Positions 47,415 to 58,932 of a stretch of 64,000 nt of DNA are shown here, in pieces. Location of the stretch: NCBI GenBank assembly GCA_022497155.1, contig MU385751.1:186001-250000 (forward strand), read 5' to 3'. Both the position numbers and the translations under genes were made by a program. The first letter of the stretch is position 1. Each line of letters opens with the position of its first letter. The notes under the pieces were generated by a model. The model worked only from the letters and a program-made list of their open reading frames with translations, was not told the DNA's origin and did not search any database. This DNA comes from Whalleya microplaca. Lineage: Eukaryota > Ascomycota > Sordariomycetes > Xylariales > Xylariaceae.

Positions 47415-50400
47415 ATGTCCGCCACAACGATGGAGCGAAAGAAGAGCTTTGCCACTACCGAGTCGACACCCGTCGATGCCACGTTCCTCGACCTAGACCC
47501 GCCGTTCGGCCGCTGTACAACCACAGGTCCATCGGCCGGGTCCTCGACCATGAGACGCCGGTCACAGTCTAGTCAGCGATCAGAATCTACGTCACAGGCA
47601 TCTTCGCCATGCGCGTGAGTGTCTAATAGCTTATATTCTCTTAAATACACTGACTTGGTAAGGTCCCGAGAATTGCTAGGAGGTGACTGCGCACGCCAGC
47701 GATTCATAGTTTGGGCTGCTGTCAAGCGCAATAAGTCCGTTCGAATACCGGCAACCGAACGGTTAAAATGCCCTCTACTGCGGTGTGGAGAACATTTCGA
47801 GGAACACGAAATGATGTTACGGCATCTAACCCAATGTCAGCACCTATCCACTGCTGAATATGTATGTTACGAGTGTATGAAAGTCGAACGATTCAACGAT
47901 GGAAAATGCCGGTGTTGCCTCGACCACCCGAAAAAGAGAAGACGAATCATCAACATGGCGAAGAATTTCTTTTCGAATATCGGCCACAAGTCACGAAGAG
48001 AAGGTCCCCAGGCCAGTTTCCAGGACGATCTTTCTATGCCTCCCCCGAGCTACGATTCTGTTGTAATCGATGTCCACGAGCAGAATGAGCAACAGCAACG
48101 ACAACAGCAACAGGAACACGAACAACAGCCGCTACCTCCCCCGTCGCAGCCTCAGCCTCAACTAGAACTGAATGGCAGAGAAATACTTGAACTAGACTCT
48201 AGGCCATTGGTACCAACAGCTCAGCTCGATTCCGTTAACTATGATCCACAACCTGCAGATGTCCCCATGTTTTCGAGCTCCTGCAATGATATGCCGGAAA
48301 ATTCGGTAGCTACTCAGATGGAAACATTTACAAATCAAGAAATGTCGCCTTTACATGCTGGTCGTCGTAGTTCTAATACTCCATTTCACGCAATGCCCCT
48401 AAGCTCTCGAGGCAATTTGCCATCATTAGCCCTGAATACTCACATCGACAGCTATCGCAATAATTCACATACGAAATTCTTATCTCCAAGTTCCTCGCAC
48501 CCATGTTCCTCGCATCCATCAACGAGGAGTTCTCACGGTGTTTCTCCCATTAGTCCTTGGAGTTCGAGTTCCGGAACCATGAGTTCTAGCATCTATACGA
48601 CAATGACATCGCCGGCAACACCTTTTCGAACGAACGAATTTCCACCCATGTCGCAGCCAGAACATAGCTTTGTCAAAGGGAAAGATACAACAAATTGCCC
48701 TGAGGACCCCTTCAATTATACGTTTAACAACACGCCTGAGTTACCAGGTGATGACCCCCTATCCATGGCCATACCGCGTGCGCTATCCGATCCGCTATTT
48801 TTCTCGTGCGACCCGAAGGACAACTTCTCATGGATGTCGTCTGTGGGCACTGAGCTATCGCTCGGGACCTCAGTTAACATGATGTTTACCGACCCCAGCT
48901 CCCATCCCTCGAATATGGCTTCAGAATTGCTCGAGACGCCAGGCTCTAGTGCTGAGACCAAGGCACTTGTTGTATCAGCTTGGGATGCCCTACAGGAACA
49001 CATCTCGTCTTCGTTATCAAAATTAGCACAGATCAAGGGAAACCCATTAGCCGAGCGACTTCGGACACAGACACCCAAGGCTGTGGCTTTAACTGGTCTC
49101 TCAGTCCTGAAAAATATTCTCGTAGGCCACGATCACGCCGATCCGCTCGACTATATCTGCTTCATCCACCTCATATATGCCTTTTCCCTCGTGATACACG
49201 AAGACGAACTTGCGACTCGATGCAACAAGTTATACAAGCAAGCTCTAGCTTACCGAAACTTTCTTAATCCAGCATATCTCCAAAATTACACAGAAATAGT
49301 GACAACTGTTTGGCAGCCCACTCGGGATGAACAAATTCAAAATCAAGCCACAACTTCTCCAAGTAGAGGTCCGAGCATGAAGGGCAAAGAGCCCGAATAT
49401 CGCTCGGGCTCGACAGCCGATGTTCAAGTTGATCCCCTTGTTTCGATGGGACAAAACTTCTTAGATGGTGAGCGAGCTCCTCCGGTTCGAGTAGCATAAT
49501 AACTAATAGTATCAGATCTGGAAAACTCCATCGTTAATGGTAACCCCCATAAACCTATCGAAGTCCTCACGTCCGAACTCTATTCCACTCATATTGCAGA
49601 ACTTCACCCTCAATCAACAAAACACAGCCCTTTTGCGATAGCAGTAACCTTTATTATCCAAGTTCTGAGTCAAAAGTTCCATGATTATGAAGATTTGTTG
49701 TTGAAACTCAAGACGGTTGAGCAGAGAGTCAATGCTGGACATATCAGCAGCATTCGCCAGCTTGAGCTTGCGATATTGCAAGCCGGAAAGGTAAGTTATA
49801 TATACTTTACTTCTCATGATCTTCTATGTCTTTCAATTTTCCCTACGTTGCTCAGTTCTCCGTGTCCGATGCTATTTGCGGACGGGCTAGATCAGAAACT
49901 AGACATCGTCAAATCATTAAGGGAAGGACACGCTATGTACTTCAGTCACCCCATGAAATTGATCATGTCAATTTGGCTAATGTGTATATATAATAGGACT
50001 CATTGGGATCTTTCGACCTCTGCGACGAGTTCATCCCACAGGTCAGACATCTGTGTGATCCAATCTACACAGAGCAAGGATTTTACCCGAGAACAAGATA
50101 TCAAACTCTAGGGGTATCGTTGGTTGAAGCTCTGATCCAAAGCATCGCACCCGAATCGGAACACGTCCAGGGAGATACGGGAGCGTTCCCGTTGAACCTA
50201 CCTGACACCGCATATGATGACTTCGAATTCCTCACCAACTTGCCCGGGACCTTCGAGGATCACATCGGAGATGACTTCCTCGTAATGAATACGGGGGCTT
50301 CTCAGCAAAACCAGCCAGAACCAGGGACCACTACTATTACTACTACTACTGCTACTGCTTCGAACTTCGATCCCATCGTCGACCCCACGAATTTCCAGCG

Positions 50401-50881
50401 CATTCCCTCCAGCGCCCAGATCTCCACCACGACCTCGAAGTCCTACACCACGACAGCCTCGCACACCGACACGCCAAGCGAGACCTTCGCAGCATCACCC
50501 GACCTCTCGCGCGCGCCCCCCGCCGTCCCCAGCCCCTCGACGGCGACGGCCACGCCCGCGCGCGACAACACGGGGGGCAGCGAGAAAGCGGCCGCGTCCG
50601 CGTCCTCGTCGTCCAAGGTCGAGGCGAACGACTGCTGCGAGATCTGCGGCTACCGGCCCAAGGGCGACCCGCAGTGGTTCAAGGGCAGCATGGCGAAGCA
50701 CAAGAAGATGCAGCACTCGGCGGGGCCGCCGGTGATCTACCGCTGCCCGTTCCCCGGCTGCAACAGCCAGTACAAGAACCGCCAGGATAACCTGCGCCAG
50801 CACCAGATCGAGAAGAACCACTTCGTGGGCGACGAGGCGGGGCGCAGGCCCAGCAAGAGGAAGAAGGTCTCGACGGATTAG
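47415..50881 (+). CDS. Large C2H2-type zinc-finger protein
   Basis: Probable nuclear DNA-binding regulator, targets unknown. Model: 47415-47614, 47663-49467, 49516-49790, 49997-50881, giving 1,054 residues. Near residues 70-140 a conserved fungal block reads ELLGGDCARQRFIVWAAVKR, followed by a CX4C...HX4CX1H cysteine/histidine segment and CYECMKVERF with more Cys pairs. The middle is Gln-, Pro- and Ser-rich. Two C2H2 fingers lie near residues 973-1037 (CEICGYRPKG...HKKMQH and CPFPGCNSQYKNRQDNLRQHQIEKNH), followed by a basic tail. The two halves could be separate genes, but all splice phases agree and neither half has its own credible end or start. An optional 81-nt exon (49856-49936) would give 1,081 residues. 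The last 400 bases are far more GC-rich than the rest. Confidence 0.8.
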
Positions 50882-52219
50882 TAGACTAGGTTAGGGGTGT
50901 TTTGATTGTACCTATGCATGGGTGGGTGGAGACAGACTGGTTTGAGATGCGTGGCGGTGGTATTTTGCATGCGGGATGGCGTTGGTTACGAGGCAATGGT
51001 TGGTTGGCTTGGTTGCCTTTCTTTATGCGGCGGTCTTCATTATAGGATTTGTGTTGGCGTTTTGGAAGGGTTTTTGGATGATACTTGAGATACCATTTCA
51101 CATAACTAGAATTCTGCGTCATAACGCTCCATATCAGCACCTTAGAGCTGGTCAATTCACATATATCACACATCACACGTATTCATACCAGTGACTCTAC
51201 AGTGTCGGAATGCTTTCTGCTGCTTGAGGATATAGCGCCACCTAACTACGCTGCTAAGCACTCGGCTAGAGGGCGTAGTCCTCGGTTCCCACTTGGCATA
51301 TGGATAATTCCGTGCTAGCCCAGGAAGATGCCAGCACCCTTGACGAGGCCTATCTGTTTACGTACAATAGAAGAGACTAGACTCACAGGTCATTTCTTCT
51401 CTAGGATGTGTCGCCGAATCCTAGAGGCACAGGGTCTCGAAAACCGCCCCCATGGTTGACTAATCTCAAGTCAGCCCTATCTAGATCCTGGAGGAACGAT
51501 ACCCTCGTCCGCGGAGTGGCCTAGTCTGACGATCGGCTGTCAGCCCTACTGACCCTGCCTAGGTAGATCATGCTAACCCATCGCGGTAGATCATGCGAAA
51601 AAGCAGGGGTTTGGTGCTCAGATGGTGGATGGGTCTCAGACGTTTTTCTGACTGCCTGCTTACCATGCTGACTACTACGTAATAACTTTATGACGAGTTA
51701 GAACCCAAGTCCCAGCGATCTTTCCTTATAAGCCCCGTGTCTATCCCATTTGACGATAGAAAGTGTGAGAACTCTGACAACGTGAATCGTGAGCGTACAA
51801 GTGAAGACTGTGACCATGGCGCTTTTAATATAGGCATCAATTAGGTAAATGCTGGGGTGCAACGAGTTCTGCGACTGGTAAGTCATTTACTGGGATTTTG
51901 AATACTCTACAGGCAATTCTGATTTACTTTGATTCTTTTAGTTTGAGTGGGTTATTTTTAGGAAACGAAACCTCTGTTTATACTCTTATCATGATGAACC
52001 TCGTCGCGTATAGTCCTTGAAAATGTGCCGCTTCTATTATGTAGAAGCCAGATGCTGATCCGACTGGGTATATACCGTTCAAACGCCTTGCGAATTTGCA
52101 GACTCGAAAGCAAGACAATTATCCATCCTGTCCTTCAGTTCAATCTTACGAAATCTTGTTATCCCCTAAACTCTCAATGACAGCCAGACTACTGCCCACA
52201 TGTGCACGTCATTGTCGCA
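50882..52219. other. Intergenic region
   Basis: No gene, repeat or RNA recognised. The short frames on both strands are unconvincing. Confidence 0.5.
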
Positions 52220-53263
52220 TTATATGAATTCTAAGATGCCTCCTTGCCAGATGTAAGGGTCTGGATGTGTGCGAATAAGAGGATCTCCCAATTGTTAGCC
52301 TCCAGTAAGCTTGGAAGGGGGAGGTCTCAAGCCAAACTTACTTCTGTACCCGACTCGGTACGCATAGGCGAAGTCGAGGACCCAATGCTCCCACCGAAGC
52401 AAGCCAGGTCTAGAGGCGTACTTGAATTCGAAGTACTTGAACTGAGAGGTCATAAGAAAGCGAATCGACTTATATGACTAAATCAGAGAGTGTGTGATCA
52501 GGACGCGACCTACCGCCTTAACAAGTCTGTCGTACTCGACTATTTCACAGGCCCAGATGTGATTTGAGACGTTGGCAAGTTTGAACATGATCTCTACGCG
52601 AACCAGGGAGTTCCGCTCCGACCAGATGTCCAGCACATGCTTGAGAACCCTATACCAAAGTGAACCGCTTATCATTTGCGGGTTCTCACCAAGTGTTATT
52701 TTGATGATGACGAACCGCAGATTCTGTAAAGTCGATCGACCGATGAAGTTAGTCAGGGCGAGTGGTGCTGAATCTCCCATTACCCACGGCGGCATACGGT
52801 CAATGATCAAAGGCCGCAGATGCAGGAGGCTCAGGGCTTCCCGAGTAATCTGCTTGCAGAGGAGCAGAATAGTGGGCGTGCGGAGAATAGGCCTGGCTTG
52901 ACCTGACTGATAGTAGGAATCGAAGAGGTTTCGGCTGCAAGGGTAGTCGACCGCATTCTGGTAAATGATATTACGTATCTCGGAGGGGAAACTGGCGAGA
53001 AATGAATAGCGGAACTTCCCATATGTGGAACCTCGTTCATCCGTTGCCGTGTTGGTCTCAAGCAGGAAGGCCGGAACTGCGACGACGGCCGGTCGAACAT
53101 CCGGGTCGTTGAGGCGGGGCACCTCGGACTTCTGGGGCGGGTTATCAGCAAGGAGCTTGCAACGCGCGACCCGGTCCTTTGATGCTCGTTGAGTCTTCTT
53201 GTGGCCGCGTTGCCATATGGTTCGCCATTCAACGAGTTTCTGCCAGCTGTCGTGACTGGCCAT
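52220..53263 (-). CDS. Fungal 2EXR/F-box-like protein of unknown function
   Basis: Resembles the large ascomycete group with a short N-terminal word of the type FLASFPSEIRNIIYQNAV, related to the 2EXR or F-box-like proteins. No function is known. Model on the minus strand: 53263-52514, 52477-52342, 52284-52220, giving 316 residues. The start is the first ATG (MASHDSW), because the upstream frame begins at a non-ATG codon. Later words are LLLCKQITREALSLLHLRPL and LQNLRFVIIKITLG. The first intron would be only 36 nt (GTAGGT...TTTAG) and contains a TAG in frame. The downstream frame is coherent (KSIRFLMTSQFKYFEFKYA), so a stop at 52478-52480 would truncate the protein. The second intron (57 nt) has a good branch, GCTAAC, and gives the ending DPYIWQGGILEFI. 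The 3' structure is uncertain. Confidence 0.68.
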
Positions 53264-55584
53264 TGGGGGTCCTGAAGCCCATACACCAGTCAGAAAGCCT
53301 AGTTGAGAGAACAGACGGACCACAGTACAGCGAGACCAGGTTAGGTTACGTAGCTAACTAGAGTCTTCCGGTTGTAGAAGGCCATGCGTATCCCATAATT
53401 CTAGTGCTTACGATTGAGCACAATGTCAGCCTCAATGGATGCAGTCAAGTAAGAAGACGGGCAGTTGTGATACTGGAGAATCATGAGACGTTGGATATCA
53501 AACGAGTCATGTCTTACGATCCAGAGAGAAAGCCTTGGATAGGCAGAGACTTCCCAGCCACCATGCATATATAATAATAACGCGGAAGCTATCTTACCTA
53601 TGGCACCCTGTAGGCCCTACGTGTATGGGAATACAGAGATGGGAGACAACAAAAGCGTCCAGGGGACTCTGTCGAATTTCAGAACTGTAATTCCTAGGTC
53701 AGTATTGGATATCCGATGTCAAATCCTCGGTTTGGCAGAGGGACGGACCGCTGAATATGTCAATATGTAATAGGTAACCCACTTGGTTGCGTCACCGCTG
53801 ATTTCCAAGTGTGTATGTCATGTAGTACATGGAGATTCGGGAACCCGGCAATATAAATGACCTGGCAGCCTGGGACAGACGAACAGACAGAAAGTGATCA
53901 ATCAGAGACCTACAACATGATTGAGTTTGAGATACATGTGAGATAGTAGGTATTGATGCGGGTATGTGCAGGGCAGGCAGACATATAGACACTGGACAGT
54001 CGAATATCAAAACACCTGAAACATAATAAAGAGATGTTCTACCTTAGCTGGGGTAGGAGGGCAAGATGGGGCATGGTATTGCGACATCTACCTGGTAGGT
54101 ATTATATGCCACTCCAACTTGAAGGTTGGCAAGGCTCGCAAGGTTGGCCAGGTTGGTATCCGAGGGGCAGACAAGGCGTAGGGGTCGGCATCGGCAGCTG
54201 TGCGTGCGTAGGTCGGACAAAAGAGAGGGTATGCAAATTGAACATGCAGGTATGTCCAAGATTACCTGATACCTAGGTAATGAGGCTGTTATCAGGCTGC
54301 CGCAATACTTTGGATGAATGGAGGAGAGATGGAGGCACGTATGTACTTTGAGTCTGTGTAAGTATGTACTTTGCAGCGCATCAGCATGAAAGTCTGTCTA
54401 TTTTGGGCAGTACGACAGCTGGACACTCTGTTTGATTGGATCGCTTGTCCCATACGTGACTGTAGCGTACGTCTTAGCGGGTTATTGCAGCTACTGTATT
54501 CAAGGCATGGAAGTAGCCATGTATAAAGCATGTCAGCCGTACACGTAGTACACACCTAGGCAGCCTATAGCATCCAATGATAGCATGAAGCTAGCCTACC
54601 CATCGAAAGACAGGTCAGAAGAATACTGGTACAGCAAAACGTAGAACAACACACATAATTTCACTGACTCAAACCTGCTGGTAGATATAATTGGAAATAG
54701 TGTCATTATAAATAACATGGTATGTGATGAATGATTTGAAAATTGTCGAATCATATTTCATAATGCAAGTTACATTACGAGATCTCTACAATATAATGAT
54801 AATAGTCTCATTGAACATATTGAAGATTCGGCCTTAGTTGCCTACATGGCATACTGTGTACATACACACGTAGTACATGTACATACGTACGCATAATGTT
54901 GTATAGATGGAATACCGAGGCAGGTACGCATGCACAGTACGTGTGTTGTCGGGTCCGAAATGTTAAGTGCCTGATGGAAGCAGCTGAGGCTTCCATTGCA
55001 ACAGGCTGCTTATAATGCTCTCTTATGTATTAATGCCCCTCTCCACCTTAGGTAATATAGTTGCTTTGTATGTATGTATGTATGTATGTATGTATGTATG
55101 TACAGTTTACTGTGTGATAATAAACTGTAGAGTTGCATTGGAACCTTGGAAGGTAAGGTTGTGTTGTTGGCCGCCCACGCCCCCCCTTCCCCCCTTCGCT
55201 GTATTTTTTTGCGGGCCTAACTGGATTTAGCCTAGCCCCTGCTCCTGAGAACAGGTAGATCGATCTCCGCCCACTCCCAACTCCAGTTTCCACGCACGAA
55301 GAGATCCAAATTCCACCACATTTCTCTTTCTAACCACACCCGTGCGCCCCCCCCATCGTTGTGGTGCGTGATCATGTTGATCGTTTCGTGATATTTTCAC
55401 ACCCGCTGCATTTTTTCCCTATCGAACCTGCCAAACAGCCAGGGTTGACATCACATCGTCTCCCATCCTAGCTGCTAGGCTCAGTGGTATTCTGGGTCCC
55501 GAATCTTCTTGTTTTGTGTGTTCGTTTTTATCTTGTCCTTGTGCCTGAGTTCGGGCCTTTGGTCTCCTTCTCCCTTCCCTCGTC
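53264..55584. other. 2.3-kb gene-free region including the FAR1-like gene promoter
   Basis: No supported gene. The last 350 bases are C/T-rich and contain long pyrimidine runs, typical of fungal leaders, before the ATG at 55585. Confidence 0.5.
55068..55102. repeat. (GTAT)n microsatellite
   Basis: About nine tandem GTAT units, roughly 500 bases upstream of the FAR1-like gene. Confidence 0.9.
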
Positions 55585-57370
55585 ATGTCCGCTTTGGGTC
55601 AGACCGGGTCCAACTCCCATACCCATCCGGGCCTGACCTTCCCCCAGGTCAATGGACTCCGACGCGGATTTCCATCTTCCCACTCCTCCACGCCGCCCAA
55701 ACCGTCTCCGACACCACAGCAGCATCAGTCTCCCTACCAGCCCACCCAGTACACGCCCCAGCAGCCGCCCCAGGCCGCCTATCCCCATCATCTCTTCTCG
55801 ACCACCGCGCCGTCCCCGGTTCCCAATGTCGCCAGCCTGCCGAGCTTGCCCAATGGCAACTCGAGACACCCGTCGGCCCAGGCTGCTCAACACGCCCAAG
55901 CCGCCGTACAGGTCGTCCGCCAGCACCAGCATCAGCAGCAGCAGCACCAGCGGAGTAATCAGCAGCGCCAGATGCAGCCGCAGTCCAACCCTTCTCCCTC
56001 CATGGCATATCTTCAACAGGCCATGAACCAGCCTGTTCAGCAGCTCCCACAGCCCGTGTCTCAGCCCGTTCAGCAGATACCGCACACCCAGTCGATGACC
56101 CAGCAGGTGCAACCCGTGCAACCTCAGCCTGTTCAACAAGTTCAACAGTCACAACCCGTCCAGTCGAACGAGAGCACCCTGATGTCCCAGACCCCCCCTC
56201 ACCACCAGTCACACCCGCAAGCTCACCCGCAGGCTCATCAACAGGCACACCAGCAGGCCCATCCCCAGTCTCTGCCCCAGATTCTGCAACAACCTCCGCA
56301 ACCATTGCCCCCCCAGCCAACTCCCCAGCCGCAGAATCAACCGCCACCGCCCCCTCAGACCGAACAGAATGTTCCGCAGGAAGAGGCTCATCATGACGAC
56401 ATGGAGATTGACAGCCAGGCCGATTCAGGGGAGGGGGATAGTCACTTGTCACCTAAGCTCATTGACGGAACACCCTTTGTGCCACGAGCGCCGATGGGTG
56501 CTATGATGTCGGCACCGCCAGAAGGCGGCAGTTTTGCCAGTCTTGATGCTGTTCATAAACACGTTCTCTCGTATTGTACATCAGTTGGGTACGCTGTGGT
56601 CATTGGACGATCGAAGAAGACGGTCCCTGGGCTAAAGAAAGTTCTTTTCGTTTGTGACCGCGCGGGGAAGCCTCCTAGCCGAGTCAGTCCAGAGCACAGG
56701 AAGCGTAAAACGTCCTCTCGCAAATGCGATTGCCAGTTTGGGTTCTTTGCCATCGAACAGAGAACACAGTGGACTATTCGTTATCGCCCAGACCAAGCTC
56801 ATCTCCATCATAATCATGGTCCTAGCGAGAGCCCCCTTTTGCACCCGGCCGCACGAAAGTTGGACAGTTCCATGGTTGCCGCCGTCAAAAACCTCAAAGA
56901 GTCAGGTAAGTCTAAACCCCAGGTCCTGGAACGATGAGGAGGCTGATTCTTCAGGTATCGGAGTTACCCAAACATTGGAGATTCTGCAGCAACAGAATCC
57001 CCATGTTCCCCTGCTCCCTCGGGATATCTACAATGCGCGTGCCGCGATAAATCGCAACCCGCAGAAGGTGGAGGCGGGCATTGCTGAGCAGCGCCCGGCG
57101 ATCTATAGCAAGCCTGCCCCAACGGCCGAAGAGCGCATACGATCAGACCTTAGGCGAGAGCTCGCTCGGACTAAGCACGAGCTCAGTAAGCTTAAAGATG
57201 AGAATAAAAAGGAAGTAGAAGATTTGAAGGAGAAATTGCGTGAGAAGGACAAGATTATTGAGAAGTTTGAAATGTTCATTGACATCTGTAACCAGAGGGT
57301 CATGGTGCAGAGGGAGAGGCTTAATGATACAGGCGAGAACGCTGGTGGGCCGGGCGGCTCAAACAACTAA
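55585..57370 (+). CDS. Gln/Pro-rich FAR1 DNA-binding-domain protein
   Basis: Likely transcription factor with a FAR1-type DNA-binding domain, the zinc-binding fold shared with plant FHY3/FAR1 and MULE transposases. Model: 55585-56905 and 56955-57370, giving 578 residues. The first 300 residues are dominated by Gln, Pro and His repeats. The domain spans about 315-415 and reads FASLDAVHKHVLSYCTSVGYAVV, a basic linker, then CDCQFGFFAI...HLHHNHGPS, whose Cys and His residues are the expected metal ligands. A coiled coil follows (about 500-555, EVEDLKEKLREKDKIIEKFE). There is no transposase catalytic region, so it is not a transposon. The 49-nt intron (GTAAGT...TTCAG) keeps frame. Confidence 0.85.
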
Positions 57371-58932
57371 AGATTTCAGACAGGCATCGTTCAAGAGGTT
57401 CAAAAAAATGAAATATGCTGGGACTAGGCTTGATTTGTCGAGGGAAGCACAGGCGTCTCTGGAGGTCTACAACTGGCACAGGCGGCATATAACGGAGTTC
57501 AGGAGTCTTGCAGGCTCGTAGGCTTGCGGGCTTGCAGGAATACTATTCAAGGAGACTGGCTAGTTTTACATTCGATTGGCAATGGATCAGGTTCAGCTGA
57601 TATACTAGCAACAGAAATAGGCTTCAAAAAACCCCTTATCGCAGAATAAATAGAACAACACCTTGGCAAAGGTAACCTTCATCATACCTACCTCTTCTAT
57701 GACTAGGGCTATCTATACATGACCTAGTGTCACAAGACGCGGAAACCGACCAATCACGTACATGTGATTCTTGCTGCTCATGAAGCGGTAAGGAGTCATT
57801 TATTAAGTGGATGTGCTTCTTCAAAATCGAAGAAGTGGCTGGCATTTCTCGCTGGCATTTCTCGCTGGCATTCTCCATAGTTGTTAAGTGCTTAGCTACA
57901 TACGAGAAAAAAGCTCGAGGTCTACATATATATATATATGTGTGTATAACCTCATTTATAACGCTTCATTTACAATGACGTACACTTTAATAGAGAATAA
58001 GATACCTAGCTACCTTCCTATGTATTATATTCATCTGGGTTATACCTAGGTATGTAATTTGTAGTGGATATTTTCTTTGACTATACCATAGTAGGCACGG
58101 TAGTTGAAACACTAGAGACCGTTTAGTACCTATTTAAGGATAAGGTTTATTGACAGATTTGATGCCTAGGTACATGTAAGATTTGAGATATAATGCAAGT
58201 TCCGGGGGTAAGTGCCTATCTAGGTCCAGCATTCAGAGGAAGCACCTACTTAGTACTGCGAGTACCGACATGGAGATGGAGATGTAGGTATGGATGTATT
58301 CTGTATGTATGTATAAGGTTATCCTTGACATATGCATACAGAGTACACATGTGCATACATTAGCCGATTAGGTATATTTCTTGTGTAACCCCAGTGGTGT
58401 ACGCACCCGAATGGCATTTTGCATAGGAAGGATTATGAAACTACATGTACCTGTCCGCCGGCGGTGGTAAGGGAGATACATGACATACCCCTGCAGCAGA
58501 TGCGTTGTCCAATCAAATATTGACAGGGATGGACAGGACCCCCCCCCCCCATTGGACCCATGTCTTAGGTAGCCCGTCTAATCTGCACCGTTGTCGCGAA
58601 CCGCGTACATTTTAGGGAAGATTATTGATTAGACTTGCCGACGCAATCACATTCAACACCCCCATCCCTTCTTTTTATGTGTGTTTACAGTACAAAGCCG
58701 AATGAAACTGATCGACGACGATAATACAGGCCGGTGAAGACGTCACAGATTTTGAAATCTCTACCACCCCACATTCTCTTTCTTTTTGTACCTTTTTTTT
58801 TTTGCATCCTCCTATCTAATCCGAGTAGAGAGCGAGAGCATTGCACACCTCATCAGGAACCCCCCGTTTTCCTCCTGAATAGTCCGAGAGATGACACCGG
58901 CCTTGTAGATATCGACCCAACCTTCGACGAAT
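57371..58932. other. Intergenic region upstream of dynein heavy chain
   Basis: No gene recognised. A word CTGGCATTTCTCG is tandemly repeated near 57838-57873, a (TA)n tract lies near 57924-57939, and a run of 12 C lies at 58539-58550. The last 200 bases are the leader of the dynein gene. Confidence 0.5.
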
